This document shows, piece by piece, positions 60,270 through 64,000 of a stretch of DNA of 64,000 nucleotides. Every line of letters starts with the position of its first letter. Within the stretch, counting starts at the first letter, position 1. This stretch comes from B4-G1 sp964393895. Lineage in GTDB: Bacteria; Chloroflexota; Anaerolineae; B4-G1. A program made the position numbers and the translations under genes. The notes below the pieces were generated by a model. The model did not search any database, had not been told where the DNA came from, and saw only the letters and a program-made list of their open reading frames with translations. Where the stretch lies: assembly GCA_964393895.1 (NCBI GenBank), contig CAYMWP010000005.1:4577-68576 (forward strand), in the 5' to 3' direction.

Positions 60270-61789
60270 GAACGGCACCGACCAATGGCACGCCGGGAGA
60301 TTCTGTTACGAAAGCAAGTGCAGCCGAGTTTTTCTCGAACCGGGCGCTGCTCATCGCTGCGAACCGGGGACCCGGTACCTTTGAGACCGATCAATACGGT
60401 AATTTGCAGTTTGAGTATGGGGAAGGAGGGCTGGTCAAAGCACTGCTTGGCCTCTGCCAACACACGGACACCGTCTGGATCGCCTGCGCGCGGACCAAAG
60501 CCGACGCGGCCTGGCGAGCAGGAAGCGTGGCGCTGGCTGATGGCAGCAACATCCAGGTGCGGTTCCTCTCGCCAGAAGCGCCGGCCTACGAGGGGTATTA
60601 CAACGTCATCGCCAACCCGCTCTTGTGGTTCCTGCAGCACTCGATGTGGGACGTGCCGCGCGCACCGGTGATTGACCGTGCTACCTGGCAGGCCTGGGAA
60701 GAGGGCTACGTGGCGGTCAATCGCATGTTTGCGGAGGCAATTGCCGAACAAGTCCGCGTCACGTCCTGCCCCACGCTGGTCATGTTACAGGACTATCATC
60801 TGTACCTGGTAGCGCGCTTTCTGCGGCAAAGGTTGCGGCCATGCGAACGGCCAACGACCTCGCACTTTGTACACGTCCCCTGGCCGGGGCCAGAGTACTG
60901 GCGCATCCTGCCGCCTGCTATGCGGCAGGCGATATTGGACGGGCTGTGCGCGGTGGACCTCCTGGGTTTCCAGACGCGCGAGGATGGACTGAACTTTCTT
61001 CGCACCTGCGAATCGCACCTGCCGCGTGCGCACGCCAACTACAAGCGCGGGCGGGTGTGGTATCGCAACCACGCCACACACGTGCGCGATTTCCCTATTT
61101 CAATTGACGTGGAAGCGCTGAGGCAATTGGCGGCGTCGGCAGAAGTGGCACAATATCGCTCAGAAATACATGACCTGGCAGAGGATCGCCAACTGATCCT
61201 GCGCGTTGATCGCATCGAACCAAGCAAGAACGTCGTGCGCGGCTTCCGCGCCTTTGAGGAAATGTTAGACATTTATCCCGAACACCGCGGACGGGTAAAG
61301 CTCCTGGCATTGCTGGTGCCATCACGGCTGAAAGTGGGCGAGTACCGCGCCTACCTGGATGATCTTATGGCTACCGCCGGTCGCGTCAATGCCAGGTACG
61401 GTGCCAGTGAGTGGGAACCGGTGCGCATTCTCGTGGGTGAAAACTACCCACGGGCAGTGGCGGCCCTGCAACTGTACGACGTCTTACTGGTGAACGCCAT
61501 CGCCGATGGCATGAACCTGGTCGCCAAAGAGGGGCCAATCGTGAACCAACGCGACGGGGTACTCATCCTTTCCGAGCGGACGGGGGCTCGCCAGCAGCTT
61601 GAGCCGGGGGCGATCGTCATCTCACCGTGCGATGTGTACGCTACGGCCGAGGCGCTCCACCAGGCGCTGATTATGCCACTCGAGGAGCGGCAAGAACGCG
61701 CCGAGCGGCTGCGCCGGCTGATCGAGCACGAAGACATCACAGCCTGGCTATACCGCCAACTGGAGACTGTTGCTGAACTTGGTCTATGA
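60266..61789 (+). CDS. otsA: GT20 trehalose-6-phosphate synthase-type glycosyltransferase
   Basis: 507 residues, overlapping the hydrolase by 4 bp. GT-B fold with OtsA landmarks: 'LIAANRGPG...EGGLVKAL' (N-terminal glucose-phosphate loop), 'LQDYHLYLVARFLRQR', 'HFVHVPWPGPEYWRILP', 'DLLGFQTREDGLNFL', 'LRVDRIEPSKNVVRGFRAFE', and 'ADGMNLVAKEGPIV' for the nucleotide-sugar site. OtsA transfers glucose from UDP/ADP-glucose to glucose-6-phosphate; relatives make glucosylglycerol-phosphate. A trehalose-phosphatase-type gene two positions downstream supports OtsA. The exact acceptor is not certain because the context also has a GT4 enzyme and a GH63-like hydrolase. Confidence 0.85.
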   Translation: MRTAPTNGTPGDSVTKASAAEFFSNRALLIAANRGPGTFETDQYGNLQFEYGEGGLVKALLGLCQHTDTVWIACARTKADAAWRAGSVALADGSNIQVRFLSPEAPAYEGYYNVIANPLLWFLQHSMWDVPRAPVIDRATWQAWEEGYVAVNRMFAEAIAEQVRVTSCPTLVMLQDYHLYLVARFLRQRLRPCERPTTSHFVHVPWPGPEYWRILPPAMRQAILDGLCAVDLLGFQTREDGLNFLRTCESHLPRAHANYKRGRVWYRNHATHVRDFPISIDVEALRQLAASAEVAQYRSEIHDLAEDRQLILRVDRIEPSKNVVRGFRAFEEMLDIYPEHRGRVKLLALLVPSRLKVGEYRAYLDDLMATAGRVNARYGASEWEPVRILVGENYPRAVAALQLYDVLLVNAIADGMNLVAKEGPIVNQRDGVLILSERTGARQQLEPGAIVISPCDVYATAEALHQALIMPLEERQERAERLRRLIEHEDITAWLYRQLETVAELGL

Positions 61790-61820
61790 CGCCGCTTCGC
61801 TTACTGATAGATGAGGCTCT

Positions 61821-63080
61821 ATGAAAAGACCCGCCACAGCAATACTGCACTACACCGCCCCACCCGTCGTGGGCGGCGTGGAGGCCGTGATCCAGGCCCA
61901 CGCACAAGTCTTCGCCAAGGCCGGATACCCAGTCACCATCATCGCCGGCCGGGGTGAGCGGGCAGCGCTTCCGCCTGGCGTGAGCTTTGTCCGCATCCCA
62001 GAGATGGATTCGCGGTATCAGGAGATAGCACAGGTTGGTGTGGCGCTGGAGGAGGGCCAGATGCCAGCCGCGTTCGATGACCTGACCAATCGCCTAATCG
62101 AGGCTCTTACGTCAACCCTGGGCCGGTTTGACAACGTGATCGTGCACAACGTGCTCACCAAGCACTTTAACCTGCCCCTCACGGCAGCCCTCCACCGCCT
62201 GTTGGACGCGGGCACCATTCGCCACTCCATTGCCTGGTGCCACGACTTTACCTGGACCAGTCCCAGCTCGCGCTCCAAGGTCCACCCGGGCTATCCCTGG
62301 GACCTCTTGCGTACCTATCGCGCAGATTTGACCTACGTCGTGGTATCGAGACGCAGACAGCGCGCATTGGCGACACTTCTCGGTTGCCCACCGGAGGAGG
62401 TTCTCGTAATCTACAATGGAGTTGACCCAAAAACGCTGCTAGGATTGTCTGAGGAGGGCTGCGCCCTGGCGACCCACTTGGGTCTCCTGGAAAGCGACCT
62501 GACCTTGCTGATGCCGGTGCGCGTAACTCGGGCCAAAAACATCGAATATGCGCTGCGCGTGGTGGCGGCGTTAAAAGCAGGGGGCTGCCGCCCGAAACTG
62601 GTCGTGACCGGGCCACCCGATCCCCACGACGCACAGAGCATGGCCTACTTTCGGTCGTTGCAGGCGTTGCGCCAACAGTTGCACATCGAGGAGGAGATGC
62701 GCTTTGTCTTCGAGTCCGGTCCAGACCCAGACCAGCCGTACACCATTGAAGCACGAGTGGTAGGAGATCTGTTCCGCGTGAGCGACGTGATGTTCATGCC
62801 CAGTCACAGAGAGGGCTTTGGTATGCCGATCCTGGAAGCGGGCTTGCTCGGCGTGCCGGTCGTGTGTACAGACGTGCCGGCGGCTGAGGAGATCGGTGGG
62901 GTGGACACGATCCTGTTCGACACTGACGAGGACCCCGCGCACGTAGCCGGGCAGATCCAGGCCCGGGTTGAGCAGAGTCCGGTGCATCGTCTGCGCCGCC
63001 GGGTGCGAAAGAATTACACCTGGCGTGCGATTTTCCAGCGGGACATCCGGCCGTTGCTAGAAGGCAAGGGGGACGTGTGA
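61821..63080 (+). CDS. GT4-family glycosyltransferase
   Basis: 419 residues. GT-B fold: N-terminal 'APPVVGGVEAVIQAHAQVFA' (acceptor side), middle 'VVSRRRQRALATLLG' and 'VIYNGVDPKTLLGL', and C-terminal 'PVRVTRAKNIEYALRVVAAL', 'FMPSHREGFGMPILEAGLLG' with the E-x7-E motif. Retaining GT4 enzymes use UDP- or GDP-sugars; the substrate cannot be read from sequence. It lies 31 bp after otsA and overlaps the phosphatase by 1-4 bp. A role in making a glycosylated compatible solute (for example mannosylglucosylglycerate) is possible. Confidence 0.87.
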   Translation: MKRPATAILHYTAPPVVGGVEAVIQAHAQVFAKAGYPVTIIAGRGERAALPPGVSFVRIPEMDSRYQEIAQVGVALEEGQMPAAFDDLTNRLIEALTSTLGRFDNVIVHNVLTKHFNLPLTAALHRLLDAGTIRHSIAWCHDFTWTSPSSRSKVHPGYPWDLLRTYRADLTYVVVSRRRQRALATLLGCPPEEVLVIYNGVDPKTLLGLSEEGCALATHLGLLESDLTLLMPVRVTRAKNIEYALRVVAALKAGGCRPKLVVTGPPDPHDAQSMAYFRSLQALRQQLHIEEEMRFVFESGPDPDQPYTIEARVVGDLFRVSDVMFMPSHREGFGMPILEAGLLGVPVVCTDVPAAEEIGGVDTILFDTDEDPAHVAGQIQARVEQSPVHRLRRRVRKNYTWRAIFQRDIRPLLEGKGDV

Positions 63081-63871
63081 TGCTGTGCAATCCTGAATGG
63101 ATCAATGAGCGGTTGGCCCAGGCCGAGCGTCTGCGGTTGTTCCTGGATTACGACGGCACACTGGCCGACTTTGCCCCCACGCCAGAGCACGTCAACCCCG
63201 ACCCGGATATCATAGATCTGCTCACCAAACTGGCTCAGCATCCCCTCATCCGGGTAGCGGTGATCAGTGGCCGCAGGCTGAATCACGTGCAAGTACTGGT
63301 GCCGGTGCCGGGCATTCTGCTGGCAGGCACCTACGGCGTCGAGTTGCGAACACCAGAAGGGAAGCGGATCAACCGGGTGGAGTACGACGCCATCCGCCCG
63401 GCGCTGGATACCCTCAAGCCACGGTGGATGCGCCTGATCACGGATCGTGAGGGGTTCTTCCTGGAGGACAAGGGCTGGGCGCTGGCGCTCCATGCTCGTT
63501 TTGCAAAAGGTGACGAGGCGAGTATGGTGCTGTCTGCCGCGCGCCGCATAGCGGAAGGCGCAGCGCCCACCGATTTGTTTCGCCTGCTGGGTGGACACAG
63601 ATTTCTAGAAGTCGGCCCGGGACTGGCCCACAAAGGACAGACGGTGGAATATCTGCTGGAGCGTTACCCCTGGGCTGGCGCCCTGCCGCTTTACCTGGGC
63701 GACGACGACAAAGACGAGGAAGCGTTTGACGTCATCAAGGCGCACGGAGGAATCGCCATTCTGGTCGCTTCAGAAGCACGCAACACCAGGGCCAATTGTC
63801 GCCTGACGTCGCCTCGAGCCACGCGTCGCTGGTTGGAGGCGCTGCCCACAAGTTTGGACCAGCGCCTGTGA
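63080..63871 (+). CDS. otsB: HAD-family trehalose-6-phosphate phosphatase
   Basis: 263 residues from ATG 63080 (TGATG overlap with the GT4 stop; GTG 63077 is an alternative). HAD motif I 'LFLDYDGTLADFAP' (two catalytic Asp), motif II region 'VAVISGRRLNHV', the OtsB cap 'LLAGTYGVELRTPEGKRI', and motif IV 'LYLGDDDKDEEAFDVIKAHG'. OtsB removes phosphate from trehalose-6-phosphate made by OtsA; the same fold is used for glucosyl-3-phosphoglycerate-type products. It ends the operon. Confidence 0.9.
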   Translation: MLCNPEWINERLAQAERLRLFLDYDGTLADFAPTPEHVNPDPDIIDLLTKLAQHPLIRVAVISGRRLNHVQVLVPVPGILLAGTYGVELRTPEGKRINRVEYDAIRPALDTLKPRWMRLITDREGFFLEDKGWALALHARFAKGDEASMVLSAARRIAEGAAPTDLFRLLGGHRFLEVGPGLAHKGQTVEYLLERYPWAGALPLYLGDDDKDEEAFDVIKAHGGIAILVASEARNTRANCRLTSPRATRRWLEALPTSLDQRL

Positions 63872-64000
63872 GAGACTATCGGGCCGAACGGCAAAGTCAG
63901 CGGAGAGAACTGGAAGTTCTCCTCCCTCGGTGGTATAATTCGAGCGGGTGTGTATCTGAAATTGTGCATAGCTTGAGTTGACAAAAGGCAGCAATCCGTG
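63872..64000 (+). promoter_or_regulatory. Terminal intergenic stretch with promoter-like boxes
   Basis: tataat at 63934-63939 has only a weak -35 (tggaag, 17-bp spacing). A perfect ttgaca at 63978-63983 would have its -10 outside the window. Either could serve a gene beyond the right edge. Confidence 0.35.

Noticed and set aside
1..64000. tRNA, rRNA and riboswitch genes
   Set aside because: No cloverleaf, rRNA-like or riboswitch-like segment was noticed in the intergenic gaps; a covariance-model search was not possible here.

Overview
The window is GC-rich and gene-dense, and every intact gene lies on the + strand. It looks like a member of the Chloroflexota, probably an Anaerolineae-type or candidate filamentous lineage. 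This rests on Pro/Thr-rich linkers, exported proteins with a 'LPLV.R' motif, many Ser/Thr kinases with N-terminal double-zinc-ribbons, FHA proteins, two group-1-like sigma factors with CarD, and TTG/GTG starts. Taxonomy is inferred from gene content only.

Layout. 1-7 kb: the end of a large surface protein, a TauE/SafE permease, an SH3 membrane protein, a methyltransferase, a CorA-type transporter and NAD-dependent DNA ligase (ligA). 7-44 kb: a signalling island with 11 complete Ser/Thr protein kinases, one truncated kinase fragment, one pseudokinase-PP2C phosphatase fusion, five FHA proteins (double-FHA ABC transporter, NERD-FHA, membrane FHA, kinase-FHA, SPFH-FHA), two vWA proteins, a DA1-like LIM metallopeptidase, a tandem M14 carboxypeptidase with LysM, and many zinc-ribbon proteins. 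Most kinases share a near-identical catalytic core but carry different C-terminal modules behind one membrane helix: NBR1-like Ig, beta-propeller, paired LamG/DUF1080-like, a dead M14 peptidase, or a polytopic ECF-S-like domain.

44-51 kb: a conflict or cell-death-like cluster. It holds an effector-associated-domain/caspase/ATPase protein, a membrane STAND-like ATPase and a membrane S8 protease with zinc ribbons. A REP-associated tyrosine transposase (RAYT) sits inside it, flanked by its probable REP palindromes. Six copies of the palindrome lie in 6.1 kb. Two are inserted in frame inside a protein and two form protein C-termini. Unrelated palindromes are also inserted in frame in ligA and in a kinase.

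51-58.4 kb: a strong consensus promoter starts a transcription/translation module: a four-S1-domain protein, S14, a sigma-70 factor, PadR, CarD, a baeRF-family protein and a second sigma-70 factor. 58.4-64 kb: an alpha-glucan/trehalose-type operon: GH63/MGH1-like hydrolase, GT20 synthase, GT4 transferase and HAD phosphatase. Two short non-autonomous elements with target-site duplications (about 24.0 and 38.6 kb) and a decayed toxin/DUF2283 pair (39.0 kb) complete the inventory.

How the genes may work together (inference): exported modules sense envelope or extracellular cues. The kinases phosphorylate targets read by the FHA proteins, with the single PP2C resetting the signal. The caspase/STAND/protease cluster may be an output.
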